A stretch of 6,242 bases of DNA, from assembly GCA_003246505.1 (NCBI GenBank), contig QKAI01000061.1:1-6242 (forward strand). Reading direction: 5' to 3'. The stretch is from Spirochaetaceae bacterium (GTDB taxonomy: Bacteria > Spirochaetota > Spirochaetia > DSM-2461). Positions 1-6,242 of the stretch are shown piece after piece. The position numbers and the translations under genes were made by a program. How positions within the stretch are numbered: position 1 is the first letter of the stretch; every line of letters begins with the position of its first letter. Under the pieces are notes generated by a model. It was given only the letters and a program-made list of their open reading frames with translations, did not search any database and was not told the DNA's origin.

Positions 1-1
1 T

Positions 2-1072
2 ATCGCCCTCTGCGGCACCATGTGGGCTCCCGCGAGCATTCTGGGGGGCAAACTCTCCGACCGGATCGGCCGCAAGAACATCATCGTCCTCTCCGAGGCC
101 CTGGCCGCCTGCGGCTATCTGGCCTGCCTGTTCCTTACCCCCTCCCTGCCCATGGTCTACCTGATCATGTTCAACTCATTCTGCTACGGCGTGGCCGGGC
201 CCTCCCACGACGCCATGACCGCCGACCTGACCGGGGACACGCAGCGGGAAGGGGCCTACTCCCTCAATTATCTGGGATATAACTTCGGATTCGCCATCGC
301 CCAGGTCTGGGCGGGATTTCTCTTTGAGAACCACCTGCCCCTCATGTTCCTCATTGACGGCCTGACCACTCTTTTCGGGGTCACCATCGTGCTCCTTTTC
401 GTACCGGAGACAATGAACAGGAAGGTGGGAACAGAAAATGGGGAAGAGGGAAAGGGAGCGGAAGAGGCCCAGGACGGGAAATCCATTTTCCGGGTGCTCC
501 TGGACAGGCCCCTGCTGCTGTCATTCGCCCTGGTCTCCTTCGGGTATCGATTCCTCTACTCCTGCTGGCCCTTCCTGATACCCCTCCACGGGGAATACCG
601 CTTTCCCGGGAAGGGGGCTTCCCTATTCGGCATGCTGGGGAGCTTCAACGCCCTGACCGTCGTTCTCATGACACCGGTCCTGACCTTTCTTTTCAGAAAA
701 TCCGTCCATATAAGGAAGATTTTTTACGCGGGAATTCTCTTTACCCTGGGATTCGGCCTCCTGGGCTTCATCGATTTCCGGGCCGCCTTTTTCATAGCGG
801 TCCTGATCTTCACCCTGGGGGAGATTATGGAAGCGGTGAGCATCATGCCCTATATCATGAGCCGGACCCCCTCCTCCCACAGAGGGAGGATGAGCTCCGT
901 CCTCCCCATCATCATGGGGGCGGGGTTCGTGTACGGTCCCATCGTCCTAGGATCGGTGCTGGACAGCACGTCCTTTCCCTTCACCTGGCACGTGGCGGCT
1001 TCGGTGGGAGCGGCGGCCACCCTGGGAATGGGGTTGATAAGCCGCCTGGAAAGAAGAAAAATTACAGCTTGA
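2..1072 (+). CDS. MFS transporter, 5' end missing (partial)
   Basis: This is the C-terminal part of a major facilitator superfamily secondary transporter in the inner membrane. The frame is open to the left edge, so the ATG at 20 is internal and not the start. Right after the end of TM2 comes a good MFS motif A (GGKLSDRIGRK, about 44-76) for the TM2-TM3 cytoplasmic loop. Only about the first 50-60 residues (TM1 and most of TM2) are therefore missing. About ten more hydrophobic segments follow. They are split after TM6 by a charged Glu/Gly/Lys-rich cytoplasmic loop (about 405-490), as expected for a 12-TM, 6+6 carrier. A second-half signature (RGRMSSV...GPIVLG) precedes TM11-12. The stop overlaps the convergent YhcH-family gene by 11 bp. 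The family is sure. The substrate (drug or sugar-type export or import) cannot be told from sequence. Confidence 0.93.
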   Translation: MALCGTMWAPASILGGKLSDRIGRKNIIVLSEALAACGYLACLFLTPSLPMVYLIMFNSFCYGVAGPSHDAMTADLTGDTQREGAYSLNYLGYNFGFAIAQVWAGFLFENHLPLMFLIDGLTTLFGVTIVLLFVPETMNRKVGTENGEEGKGAEEAQDGKSIFRVLLDRPLLLSFALVSFGYRFLYSCWPFLIPLHGEYRFPGKGASLFGMLGSFNALTVVLMTPVLTFLFRKSVHIRKIFYAGILFTLGFGLLGFIDFRAAFFIAVLIFTLGEIMEAVSIMPYIMSRTPSSHRGRMSSVLPIIMGAGFVYGPIVLGSVLDSTSFPFTWHVAASVGAAATLGMGLISRLERRKITA

Positions 1073-1517
1073 TCTTGACGACGATCTTCTTCACCGTCTC
1101 CGGGGCATTCCAGGCCAGCTTGGGCATGTGTCCGTCCTGGGGCCAGAGGATGACGAAATCCCCCGCCTTCAGTTTCACGTCGATGCCCCCGTCGGTGGCT
1201 CCGTAGAACATGATGTCCTTTTCTGGATTGTACTCCTGGACGACCTCCAGATCGGAAATATCGGCGACCCGGATCACTTCGGTCCCTTCCAGGATGAACT
1301 GGATGTCGATGTAGTTCTTATGGCTTTCATAGCGGTGGCCGTCAAAAACTTCCGAATCGTAGGTCTGGTACATGGCGAAGAGATTCTTACCGTCAAGCTC
1401 GATCTTCTTGACCTCAAAATCGTCGGCCCTCTGCTCAGCCAGAAAGGCCAGCGCCTGGGCGATGCGGGGGGAGACGCCCCTGTAAAAATCTCCCTGGGAA
1501 ATGGTGTCCTTGATCAT
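1062..1517 (-). CDS. YhcH/YjgK/YiaL family protein (cupin-like, EbgC-type)
   Basis: A complete 151-residue protein, the normal length for the YhcH/YjgK/YiaL (DUF386) family, and cytoplasmic with no signal or membrane segment. Family hallmarks seen are the motif ESHKNYIDIQFILEG (residues 64-78, with H66, D71 and Q73 as likely metal or substrate ligands), a following glycine/aspartate turn, and WPQDGHMP (125-132, with D128 and H130), ending in the typical KKIVVKI strand. Family members are beta-sandwich proteins that bind a metal and are linked to sugar metabolism. E. coli YhcH (NanQ) acts in sialic acid use, and EbgC is a beta-galactosidase subunit. No nan or galactosidase gene is visible here, so the sugar is unknown. 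The ATG at 1517 is preceded by GAGGT with 4 nt spacing. A good promoter lies just upstream. Its 3' end is inside the tail of the MFS gene, which is not in the same operon because it runs the other way. Confidence 0.92.
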   Translation of the reverse strand: MIKDTISQGDFYRGVSPRIAQALAFLAEQRADDFEVKKIELDGKNLFAMYQTYDSEVFDGHRYESHKNYIDIQFILEGTEVIRVADISDLEVVQEYNPEKDIMFYGATDGGIDVKLKAGDFVILWPQDGHMPKLAWNAPETVKKIVVKIKL

Positions 1518-1541
1518 GGTTACCTCGCGTTATTTTATCCT

Positions 1542-1569
1542 AGTATACATATTTTCCCGGGAATAACAA
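1542..1569 (-). promoter_or_regulatory. Predicted sigma70-type promoter of the YhcH-family gene
   Basis: Read on the minus strand, there is a -35-like TTGTTA (1564-1569), a 16-nt spacer, and TATACT (1542-1547, 5 of 6 to consensus). The predicted start of transcription is near 1535, leaving a leader of roughly 18 nt before the ATG at 1517. The spacer holds the perfect palindrome TTCCCGGGAA. The promoter is inferred from the boxes only. Confidence 0.6.
1554..1563. repeat. 10-bp perfect palindrome in the divergent promoter region
   Basis: TTCCCGGGAA is its own reverse complement. It lies exactly in the spacer between the -35 and -10 boxes of the minus-strand promoter, and 7 bp before the -35 box of the kinase promoter. 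A repressor bound here would block the YhcH-family promoter and might touch the other one. It is a candidate operator by position only. CCCGGG cores are common in this GC-rich sequence, so it may be chance. Confidence 0.35.
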
Positions 1570-1570
1570 T

Positions 1571-1599
1571 TAGACTTTCCCCCCTCCGTCACCTATAAT
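1571..1599 (+). promoter_or_regulatory. Predicted sigma70-type promoter of the hybrid kinase gene
   Basis: TAGACT (1571-1576, 4 of 6 to TTGACA) is followed by a 17-nt spacer and a consensus TATAAT (1594-1599). Transcription would start near 1606, only about 2 nt before the AGGAG ribosome binding site (1608-1612) and about 16 nt before the ATG at 1622. The leader would be very short. The -35 box is separated by a single base from the -35 box of the divergent YhcH-family promoter, so two polymerases could hardly bind at once. Confidence 0.65.
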
Positions 1600-1621
1600 T
1601 AATACTCAGGAGCGGCTCCAA

Positions 1622-3922
1622 ATGGGTGGCAGGTTATTTTTCCATACCGAATTCACAGAACAAGCCGGGGAGGACGCGGGCCGCCGGGTTCTGGATACCT
1701 TCTCGGAACAGACGGCGGAACTCCAGGCGGTCAAGAGCGGAAAGGGAATATATCTCATTGTGAACGAAGCCTTCGCCCGCTATATTAATCTGCCCCCCGA
1801 GGATATCCTGGGGAGAGAGGATTCCCAGATTTTTCCCGAAGATCTGGCCCGGGATAACAGGGAGATGGACCGGCGCCTCCTCCATTCGAAAAAGGAGATG
1901 AGCTGGGAAGGGCACCGGACAACCGCCCAGGGAAAAAGAATACTGCAGATCAGGGGCATTCCCCTGCAAGGGGACGGGCCCCTATTCCCCCTCCTCTGTT
2001 ATACGGCCCTGGATATTTCCGAGATCCGGATAAGCGGAAACTCTCTTTACCGGAAAATGCTCACCTACCAGGGGGATGTGATCGTCATCATCGGGGAGGA
2101 CAATTCCAACCTCTTCAAAAGCCCCAATATAAAAACCCAGTTCGGCTGGGATCCGGAGGAGGTGATCGGAAAGCCCACCTGGGAAAATGTTCATCCCGGG
2201 GACAGGGACAGGGTTATCTCCTTTATCGAAGAATTGAAAAGGGAACCGGACAGTACGGGCATCATCGAGTGCCGTTATCTCTGCAAGGACGGTTCCTACA
2301 AATGGATCGAATTCAAAGGCCGCAATATGATCCATGATCCGGAGATAGGGGGCATTCTGGGAAACTACCGGGACATTACGGAACGAAAGCGGGCCCTGGA
2401 ATCCCTGAGGGAGAGCGAAACCCGCTTCAAAGCCCTTCACAACGCCTCCTTCGGGGGGATCACCATCCATGACAAGGGGATCATTCTGGACTGCAACAAG
2501 GGCCTGTGCGATATATCCGGGTACTCCATGGAGGAGCTCGTGGGGATGGACGGGCTCTTGCTCATCGCCGAGAAATCCCGGGACAGGGTCATGTCGAATA
2601 TTCTGAGCGGTTACGAAAAGCCCTACGAGGTCACGGGCCTGAGAAAGAACGGGGAGGAGTATCCCATTCGCCTGGAGGCGAAGAACATACCCTACAGGGG
2701 AAAAACCGTGAGGGTCGTGGAATTCCGGGATATCACGGAGACAAAAAAAGCGGAGGAGGAGAAGGCCCAGCTGCAGGAACAGCTTCTCCAGGCCCAGAAA
2801 ATGGAGTCCATCGGCCGGCTCGCCGGGGGAGTGGCCCACGATTTTAACAACATGCTGGGAGTCATTTTCGGCTATTCCGAACTGGCTTTGCAGCTGGCAG
2901 AAGAGAAAACCCCGCTCCACAACTATCTCACGGAGATCATAGATGCGGCGGAACGTTCCATGGGCATATCCAATCAGCTTCTGGCCTTCGCCCGGAGACA
3001 GACGGTCAAACCCTCCATTCTGGATCTGAACGGCATCATAGAGAACATGCTCAAGATGCTCATCCGCCTCCTGGGCGAAGATATCCATCTGGAATGGAAC
3101 CCCTCCCCCGATCTCTGGCCGGTTCATATGGATCCTTCCCAGATCAACCAGATCCTTACGAATCTCTGCGTAAACGCCCGGGACGCCATCCCCGACGTGG
3201 GCACCATCACCATCGCCACGGAGAATCTCACCATCTCCGGGGCGGACCAAATGCATCCCGATATCCCCTCCGGCGATTTCGTACGCCTTACCATAGGGGA
3301 CACGGGGGAGGGTATGACCGGGGAGATCATGGAAAATCTCTTCGAACCTTTCTATACAACGAAAAAGCTTAACAAGGGCACGGGATTGGGCCTGGCAACG
3401 GTTTACGGCATCATCAAACAGAACCAGGGCCATATCACGGTCAGCAGCAAGCCGGGAGAGGGATCCCTCTTCTCCATCTACCTTCCCGCCCGCCGGAACG
3501 AAATCGTCAGGATGCCCGGTGGGGGGGAGAAGGAAGAGGTCCCCCTTTCCCGGGGGGAGACCATCCTGCTCGTGGAGGACGAACCGGGACTTCTGGCCAT
3601 GACGGCGAATATGCTGGATCAGCTTCAATACAGGGTTCTGGCCGCCGATTCCCCCCGCAAAGCTCTGGATCTTCTTAAGGAGAACAGCCCGGTCCATATG
3701 CTCATAACCGATGTTATCATGCCGGAAATGAACGGGAAGGTCCTCTCCGACCTTATAACCTCCCTGAATCCGGAGATCAAAGTCCTCTATATCTCCGGCT
3801 ATACCGCCGACGTGATCGATCAGCACGGCGTCTTGAGCGAGCAGGTGCATTTTCTCCAAAAGCCCTTCAGCCGCCAGCAGCTGGCCGTGAAAATCCGCAG
3901 GACCCTCTCGGAAGAGTTCTGA
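1622..3922 (+). CDS. PAS-PAS-PAS hybrid histidine kinase with C-terminal receiver
   Basis: A 766-residue soluble hybrid sensor kinase that autophosphorylates on histidine and passes the phosphate to its own receiver. Domains by eye are PAS1 (about 27-133), PAS2 with PAC end NYRDITERK (about 141-257), PAS3 with PAC end FRDITETKK (about 262-376), a Glu/Gln-rich coiled linker (about 376-395), HisKA with phospho-acceptor H406 in GGVAHDFNN, and HATPase (about 503-624). The HATPase has N-box N514 and N518, G1 DTGEG (560-564), F-box FEPFYTT and G2 GTGLGL (586-591). The receiver (about 646-764) has acidic pair E652/D653, phospho-acceptor D697, S725 and K747. All catalytic residues are present, so it should be active. 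No membrane segment is seen, so the signal is probably internal (redox, gas, light or small ligand), but no cofactor-binding residue can be assigned. AGGAG sits 9 nt before the ATG. No HPt or output regulator is nearby, so it is an orphan whose partner lies elsewhere. Confidence 0.95.
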   Translation: MGGRLFFHTEFTEQAGEDAGRRVLDTFSEQTAELQAVKSGKGIYLIVNEAFARYINLPPEDILGREDSQIFPEDLARDNREMDRRLLHSKKEMSWEGHRTTAQGKRILQIRGIPLQGDGPLFPLLCYTALDISEIRISGNSLYRKMLTYQGDVIVIIGEDNSNLFKSPNIKTQFGWDPEEVIGKPTWENVHPGDRDRVISFIEELKREPDSTGIIECRYLCKDGSYKWIEFKGRNMIHDPEIGGILGNYRDITERKRALESLRESETRFKALHNASFGGITIHDKGIILDCNKGLCDISGYSMEELVGMDGLLLIAEKSRDRVMSNILSGYEKPYEVTGLRKNGEEYPIRLEAKNIPYRGKTVRVVEFRDITETKKAEEEKAQLQEQLLQAQKMESIGRLAGGVAHDFNNMLGVIFGYSELALQLAEEKTPLHNYLTEIIDAAERSMGISNQLLAFARRQTVKPSILDLNGIIENMLKMLIRLLGEDIHLEWNPSPDLWPVHMDPSQINQILTNLCVNARDAIPDVGTITIATENLTISGADQMHPDIPSGDFVRLTIGDTGEGMTGEIMENLFEPFYTTKKLNKGTGLGLATVYGIIKQNQGHITVSSKPGEGSLFSIYLPARRNEIVRMPGGGEKEEVPLSRGETILLVEDEPGLLAMTANMLDQLQYRVLAADSPRKALDLLKENSPVHMLITDVIMPEMNGKVLSDLITSLNPEIKVLYISGYTADVIDQHGVLSEQVHFLQKPFSRQQLAVKIRRTLSEEF

Positions 3923-3970
3923 TTTCCCCCCGATCTTAACAGAACTATAACAGGAGAACTCCGATAACCG

Positions 3971-3979
3971 TGGTATATT
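3971..3979 (+). promoter_or_regulatory. Possible extended -10 promoter for the PLC-like gene
   Basis: TGGTATATT fits an extended -10 (TGN followed by TATATT at 3974-3979). At 17-nt spacing the -35 position reads CAGGAG, which is poor, as is usual for extended -10 promoters. Transcription would begin near 3986, giving a leader of about 22 nt that holds the AAGGAG site. The gene could instead be read through from the kinase, since the 85-bp gap shows no terminator. Confidence 0.4.
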
Positions 3980-3993
3980 ATTCCTTAAACCGG

Positions 3994-3999
3994 AAGGAG
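3994..3999 (+). promoter_or_regulatory. Ribosome binding site that fixes the PLC-like gene start
   Basis: AAGGAG lies 8 nt before the ATG at 4008. The in-frame GTG at 3999 overlaps this site and has no ribosome binding site at proper distance of its own. The ATG at 4008, which gives a protein beginning MATWGLH, is therefore the better start. Confidence 0.85.
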
Positions 4000-4007
4000 T
4001 GATAGGG

Positions 4008-4664
4008 ATGGCGACATGGGGTCTGCATATCAGGGTCGCGGAAAAGCTTCTGAAAAGGGGTTATGTTCTGGACCGGGAAAAATTTCTCATAGGCAATATC
4101 GGACCGGATTGCGGTATGCCCAACGAGGATTGGAGCCGGTTCAATCCCCCCAGAGAAATCTCCCACTGGTGCGACCGGGACGGCAGGAACATCACACCGG
4201 AACGGTTCTTCGAGACCTATCTGTCGGAGCGAGTCGGGGATCTGGGTAAAAGATCCTTCTATCTGGGCTATTATGTGCATCTCCTCCTGGATATCGAATG
4301 GGGAAAGATCATTGACAGGAAGAAGGAGAAGGACAGGAATTACGCCCCCCTCCGGGAGGATAAAAGGTTCATCTGGACAATCAAGAAGGACTGGTACGAC
4401 CTGGACCATCTCTATTTTCAAAAAAACAGGGACTCCCTCTTTTTTAAAATCTTCCCGTACGTGGAGAGGGTTCCCCATTATCTTGATTACTACCCCCGGG
4501 GCGCCATTTCCCGGCAGATTCGTTATATCACCGACTTTTACCAGAACCCCCCCGAAAATCTTGATAGGGAGTATATCTATCTTTCGGAAAAGGAGATGGA
4601 TGATTTCGTAGTGCGTTCATCCGCCTACCTGGAACTGGTGCTGGAAGAAAAATCCCTCTGCTGA
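4008..4664 (+). CDS. Zinc-dependent phospholipase C family protein, cytoplasmic
   Basis: A 218-residue protein that resembles the zinc-dependent phospholipase C / S1-P1 nuclease-like fold (Zn_dep_PLPC type). Visible hallmarks are MATWGLHIRVAEKLL (H7), FLIGNIGPDCG (27-36, D34), ISHW (H53), a helix YLGYYVHLLLDIEW (H91 and D95), and a later DLDHLY (131-136). These His and Asp residues fit the metal ligands of the family. It has no signal peptide, unlike the secreted clostridial alpha-toxin class, which is exported and starts at a zinc-binding Trp after cleavage. It is also shorter and lacks a C-terminal lipid-binding domain. Small cytoplasmic members of this family are usually annotated only by fold, so lipid hydrolysis is not proven. 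It follows the kinase by 85 bp on the same strand, and faces the phytase gene with a hairpin between them. The fold call is good; the substrate is unknown. Confidence 0.8.
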   Translation: MATWGLHIRVAEKLLKRGYVLDREKFLIGNIGPDCGMPNEDWSRFNPPREISHWCDRDGRNITPERFFETYLSERVGDLGKRSFYLGYYVHLLLDIEWGKIIDRKKEKDRNYAPLREDKRFIWTIKKDWYDLDHLYFQKNRDSLFFKIFPYVERVPHYLDYYPRGAISRQIRYITDFYQNPPENLDREYIYLSEKEMDDFVVRSSAYLELVLEEKSLC

Positions 4665-4672
4665 CCCGATAG

Positions 4673-4692
4673 CCCTGCCCTCCCGGGCAGGG
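4673..4692. terminator. Perfect hairpin between convergent genes (possible bidirectional terminator)
   Basis: CCCTGCCC (4673-4680) pairs exactly with GGGCAGGG (4685-4692) around the 4-nt loop TCCC, an 8-bp GC-rich stem. It fills the 36-bp gap between the stop codons of the PLC-like and phytase genes. This is the position of a shared terminator. No T-run follows on either strand, so it is not a textbook Rho-independent terminator. It may act as a 3'-end stabiliser or a weak terminator. Confidence 0.55.
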
Positions 4693-4700
4693 ACAGAAAG

Positions 4701-6131
4701 CTAATACCGGGCCTTCAGGGTCGCAATGTTTTCATCCGATGACGTATCCAGACCGAATCCCAGGTTTTCCAGCTTCCCCCGGTAGTAGTCTTTCACTTCG
4801 GACCATTTGTAGTAGCAGCCGGTGACGGACTTGATTTGATCGGCGAAGGTGGTCTCCCTCTCGTTCAGCAGCATTTTCACCAGGGGCTCCTTCCCCTCCG
4901 CCGTATAGACGATCCATTCCAGGTTAGCCGCCATGGGGCCGTAATAGGCCACATCCCAGTATTTTATCGCCTCGGAAATATCATCGGAGGGCACGGCGGA
5001 CTTCCCGATCTCCAGAAATCCGACCAGGGGCACCACCGTCTCCGCATGGGCGAAACTGAAAACGCCCAGATAGGGGGACTCTCCGGCAAGACCCGCGTCG
5101 ACCTCGTTGATCATTCTCTTGGCAAGGGGGGCCATGATCTCCAGGGCAAGGGGCTCCTCACCGGCGGCGCCGGGCCCTTTGGTATAGAAGGATTTGGCGT
5201 TCTGCACCTTTTCGAAGAGGATCAGTTCCTCCTCCCGGAAATACTTTCCCATATCCACATCGGAGAATCCGTCGTCCTTCAGGGCGGGGAGGATAATGTA
5301 GAGCTCCCACAGGGCGTTTGTGGCCGTGGCCAGACTGTTGATAATCACATCGTCATCCTCGCTGGTGAAGGCGAATTCCCCCCTGTCCAGACGGTCGACG
5401 AAGTCGGGGGCGAAGAACTGGGAGATGACCCGCCGGTTGATTTTCGAGGCCTCATCGGTCTGGGTGAAGGCGATGATGTTCTCATACCAGTCCCCCTCCT
5501 CCTCATACTCCCCGTAGCGGGGCGTGATATCCAGGGAACGGAGATAGGGGTCCTTCTTCTTCTCGTACTGGGTCACCGTGATCTCGCCGGCGTACCCGGT
5601 GGTTTTCAAACCGGTGAGGAAGCTGTCCCGGGACTCCTGGGTCCTCTCCTTATAGGTGGCGTCGGCGAAAAGAGGTTTACCCCCGTCGAAGAGGGAGTCG
5701 TAAAGAACGCCGGTCCTCTGGCCGATGTGGTAGAGTTCGTTCTTGCCGAGCAGCGTCAAAAGACCGTACTTGCCCTTCTCGTAATTGGCGATCCTCTGAA
5801 TATCCCCTTTCACAACGGCACCGGTCTCGGTGAGTTTGCCCTCCGATTCGGCCAGGGCGATCATGTCCAGCCATGATTTGTCGTACTTGAACCCGGAAAG
5901 ATTCCGCGAGCCGTGGCGGTTCAGCCAGTAGATAAAAGAGGGTTCGTAACCCTGGGGCGGAGCAGTATAAGCGGCCGCTCCCGGACCGGGATAGGGAACT
6001 TTCGAACCCAGATAGGCCGCATCGGCGGTAACCGCCTTTTCCACCGTCGCCACCGGGGCGTCGTGGCTCCCTGCGGGAAACAGGAAAGCCGAAACGGCCA
6101 GGGCATAGATCAACCAGAAAAATTTTCTCAT
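4701..6131 (-). CDS. Secreted histidine acid phosphatase, MINPP-type phytase
   Basis: A 476-residue clade-2 histidine phosphatase, most like bacterial multiple inositol polyphosphate phosphatases (MINPP), which strip phosphates from phytate (InsP6) and lower inositol phosphates. An N-terminal signal peptide is clear (MRK, hydrophobic stretch to about residue 18, then PAGS). There is no lipobox cysteine, so the mature enzyme should be in the periplasm or outside the cell. The catalytic motif NRHGSRN (71-77) carries the phospho-accepting H73 with R72 and R76. The proton-donor motif is HAE (H362, A363, E364), as in MINPPs, instead of the HD of AppA-type phytases. Other family marks are a Thr-Gln-Glu-Ser-Arg block at 164-168 and FYTKGPG (315-321). 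Length fits the family. AAGGAG is 7 nt before the ATG. The gene stands alone, with a promoter and inverted repeat upstream. Substrate choice is inferred from the motif, not proven. Confidence 0.88.
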   Translation of the reverse strand: MRKFFWLIYALAVSAFLFPAGSHDAPVATVEKAVTADAAYLGSKVPYPGPGAAAYTAPPQGYEPSFIYWLNRHGSRNLSGFKYDKSWLDMIALAESEGKLTETGAVVKGDIQRIANYEKGKYGLLTLLGKNELYHIGQRTGVLYDSLFDGGKPLFADATYKERTQESRDSFLTGLKTTGYAGEITVTQYEKKKDPYLRSLDITPRYGEYEEEGDWYENIIAFTQTDEASKINRRVISQFFAPDFVDRLDRGEFAFTSEDDDVIINSLATATNALWELYIILPALKDDGFSDVDMGKYFREEELILFEKVQNAKSFYTKGPGAAGEEPLALEIMAPLAKRMINEVDAGLAGESPYLGVFSFAHAETVVPLVGFLEIGKSAVPSDDISEAIKYWDVAYYGPMAANLEWIVYTAEGKEPLVKMLLNERETTFADQIKSVTGCYYKWSEVKDYYRGKLENLGFGLDTSSDENIATLKARY

Positions 6132-6184
6132 ATAAAAACTCCTTTTACAAAATCAACGAAATCTTCGGTGTGTTCCGACCTTTA

Positions 6185-6190
6185 ATTATA
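6185..6190 (-). promoter_or_regulatory. Predicted -10 box of the phytase promoter
   Basis: Minus-strand TATAAT is a perfect consensus -10 in an AT-rich stretch. It would start transcription near 6178 with a leader of about 47 nt before the ATG at 6131. No good -35 box is found 16-18 nt upstream (AATCTC at 17 nt), which suggests help from an activator or a weak promoter. The leader also has a short TCGG/CCGA stem of doubtful meaning. Confidence 0.55.
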
Positions 6191-6205
6191 CCTTTGTTTA
6201 TTTAT

Positions 6206-6219
6206 AAGAGATTTCTCTT
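6206..6219. repeat. 14-bp inverted repeat at the -35 region of the phytase gene
   Basis: AAGAGA and TCTCTT (6206-6211 and 6214-6219) are perfect 6-bp arms around a 2-bp centre. The site covers the place where the missing -35 box of the phytase promoter should be. That is a good position for an activator or repressor of dimeric, helix-turn-helix type. The regulator is unknown. It does not look like a known Pho box. Confidence 0.4.
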
Positions 6220-6242
6220 CTGCCGAACAGTCCCGAAGTGTA

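Noticed and set aside
1128..1598. Plus-strand open frame opposite the YhcH-family gene, running into the kinase promoter
   Set aside because: It is a shadow of a well-conserved family gene and covers the divergent promoter region, where no protein is expected.
1982..3859. Long minus-strand open frame opposite the kinase
   Set aside because: It is in codon register with a clear multi-domain kinase, has no recognisable domain, and is explained by missing TTA, CTA and TCA codons in the sense gene.
3953..3962. GGAG-AA-CTCC small inverted repeat after the kinase
   Set aside because: A 4-bp stem with a 2-nt loop and no T-run cannot form a credible terminator.
3999..4001. GTG start for the PLC-like protein
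   Set aside because: It overlaps the AAGGAG site. The ATG at 4008 is 8 nt from that site and begins the conserved MATWGLH sequence.
4836..5876. Plus-strand open frame of 346 codons opposite the phytase
   Set aside because: It is a register shadow of the phytase gene. Its protein is low in recognisable motifs and rich in Gly/Leu/Val, as shadows are.
6178..6242. Pho box upstream of the phytase
   Set aside because: No pair of CTGTCAT-like repeats or TTAACA-type direct repeats is visible. Phosphate control remains possible but is not supported by a known site.
1..6242. tRNA, rRNA, CRISPR, insertion sequence or phage/defence genes
   Set aside because: No cloverleaf-like segment, regular repeat-spacer array, transposase motif or terminal inverted repeats were seen. 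The genes are ordinary chromosomal types.

Overview
The window is bacterial DNA of moderately high GC (mid-50s to high-50s percent by eye). It is densely coded, with AT-rich promoter islands, sigma70-type -10 boxes and strong AGGAG-type ribosome binding sites. Three genes (the YhcH-family, kinase and phytase genes) have long open frames on their opposite strands, in codon register. That means these genes almost never use TTA, CTA or TCA codons. The gene set is an MFS carrier, a YhcH-family sugar protein, a soluble multi-PAS hybrid histidine kinase, a cytoplasmic zinc phospholipase C-like protein and a secreted MINPP-type phytase. It suggests a Gram-negative-type, free-living or gut-associated bacterium. 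A spirochaete or a deltaproteobacterium-like lineage would fit, but I cannot fix the taxon from the sequence alone. No rRNA, tRNA, CRISPR array, insertion sequence or phage gene is visible.

Layout: (1) 2-1072, plus strand, the 3' part of an MFS transporter cut by the window edge. (2) 1062-1517, minus strand, a complete YhcH/YjgK/YiaL-family gene whose 3' end overlaps the transporter tail to tail by 11 bp. (3) 1518-1621, a compact divergent promoter region with face-to-face -35 boxes and a 10-bp perfect palindrome. (4) 1622-3922, plus strand, a PAS-PAS-PAS-HisKA-HATPase-REC hybrid kinase. (5) 3923-4007, an 85-bp gap with a possible extended -10 promoter. (6) 4008-4664, plus strand, a Zn-dependent phospholipase C-family protein. 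(7) 4673-4692, a perfect hairpin between convergent genes. (8) 4701-6131, minus strand, an exported histidine acid phosphatase of the MINPP (phytase) type. (9) 6132-6242, its promoter region with a 14-bp inverted repeat.

The genes are mostly separately transcribed, alternating in direction, and do not form an obvious operon or pathway. The kinase and the YhcH-family gene share a control region and could be co-regulated. The kinase has no adjacent response regulator or HPt gene, so its output partner lies elsewhere. The phytase would release phosphate and lower inositol phosphates in the periplasm or outside the cell. I found no convincing new multi-gene system. The points most worth checking are the MINPP-type phytase with its upstream inverted repeat, the overlapping divergent promoters, and the cytoplasmic PLC-like protein.
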